Shown here: one piece after another, positions 63,996-64,000 of the stretch | Layout: the number at the start of each line of letters is the position of its first letter | How positions within the stretch are numbered: position 1 is the stretch's first letter | Assembly: GCF_023101765.2 (NCBI RefSeq) | Contig: NC_064235.1 | Coordinates: 4,397,501-4,461,500, forward strand | Direction of reading: 5' to 3' | Origin: Spodoptera frugiperda | Taxonomy: Eukaryota; Arthropoda; Insecta; Lepidoptera; Noctuidae | Length of the DNA stretch: 64,000 bases | The notes under the pieces: model-generated | What the model was told of the DNA's origin: nothing | Database searches by the model: none | The model's input: the letters and a program-made list of their open reading frames with translations, nothing else | Made by a program: the position numbers and the translations under genes

Positions 63996-64000
63996 GTAAG

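Overview
The window is genomic DNA from a moth or butterfly, most likely a noctuid-type moth. Five spliced protein genes with insect-like products sit in an AT-rich background crowded with transposon debris typical of Lepidoptera: tRNA-derived SINEs, CTAG-ending Helitrons, many hairpin MITEs and LINE 3' ends. There is no bacterial gene organisation, rRNA, functional tRNA or CRISPR array. The species assignment is inference.

Genes, left to right: (1) a complete secreted ferritin light-chain-type subunit (+, 318-8668, 4 coding exons, 231 aa); (2) a PAP2-family phospholipid phosphatase resembling vertebrate PLPP4/5 (-, 20067-31592, six exons used per transcript, 282 aa), with two tandemly duplicated first exons (28503-28579 and 31516-31592) encoding alternative N-termini; (3) an omega-class glutathione S-transferase (-, 35800-48107, 6 exons, 240 aa) in which Asn replaces the catalytic Cys; (4) the 3' part of a C2H2 zinc-finger gene (+, 51246-53679, five fingers); (5) the 5' part of the neuropeptide gene trissin (+, from 60835, running off the right end), with the complete six-cysteine mature peptide in its second exon. 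The ferritin and phosphatase genes converge; the GST and zinc-finger genes diverge. I see no shared pathway linking them.

Most other sequence is mobile DNA. It includes an intact DD41D-type mariner-like transposase in ferritin intron 1, a small LTR retrotransposon (TRIM-like) with equal-length LTRs in the zinc-finger intron, a Harbinger element carrying an N-terminal HARBI1-like remnant inside a SINE, a hAT-like and a piggyBac-like MITE with exact target duplications, and many nested foldback elements.

Repeat families are named here for cross-reference: A (foldback with 'gtgagtaagccgataacat' arms; A2 is a relative), B (TGACGTCA-containing MITE), C (MITE with GGGATGATGAC ends), D (tRNA-derived SINE), E (LINE-tail-like, about 300 bp), F (short poly(A) retroposon), G (about 300 bp retroposon), H (second tRNA-derived SINE), I, J, K, L, M, N, O, P, Q, R, W (other elements) and U (palindromic element with long, variable target duplications). 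The least familiar is U: four copies, each inside an 11-14 bp direct repeat, one ending 18 bp from a splice acceptor of the phosphatase gene.
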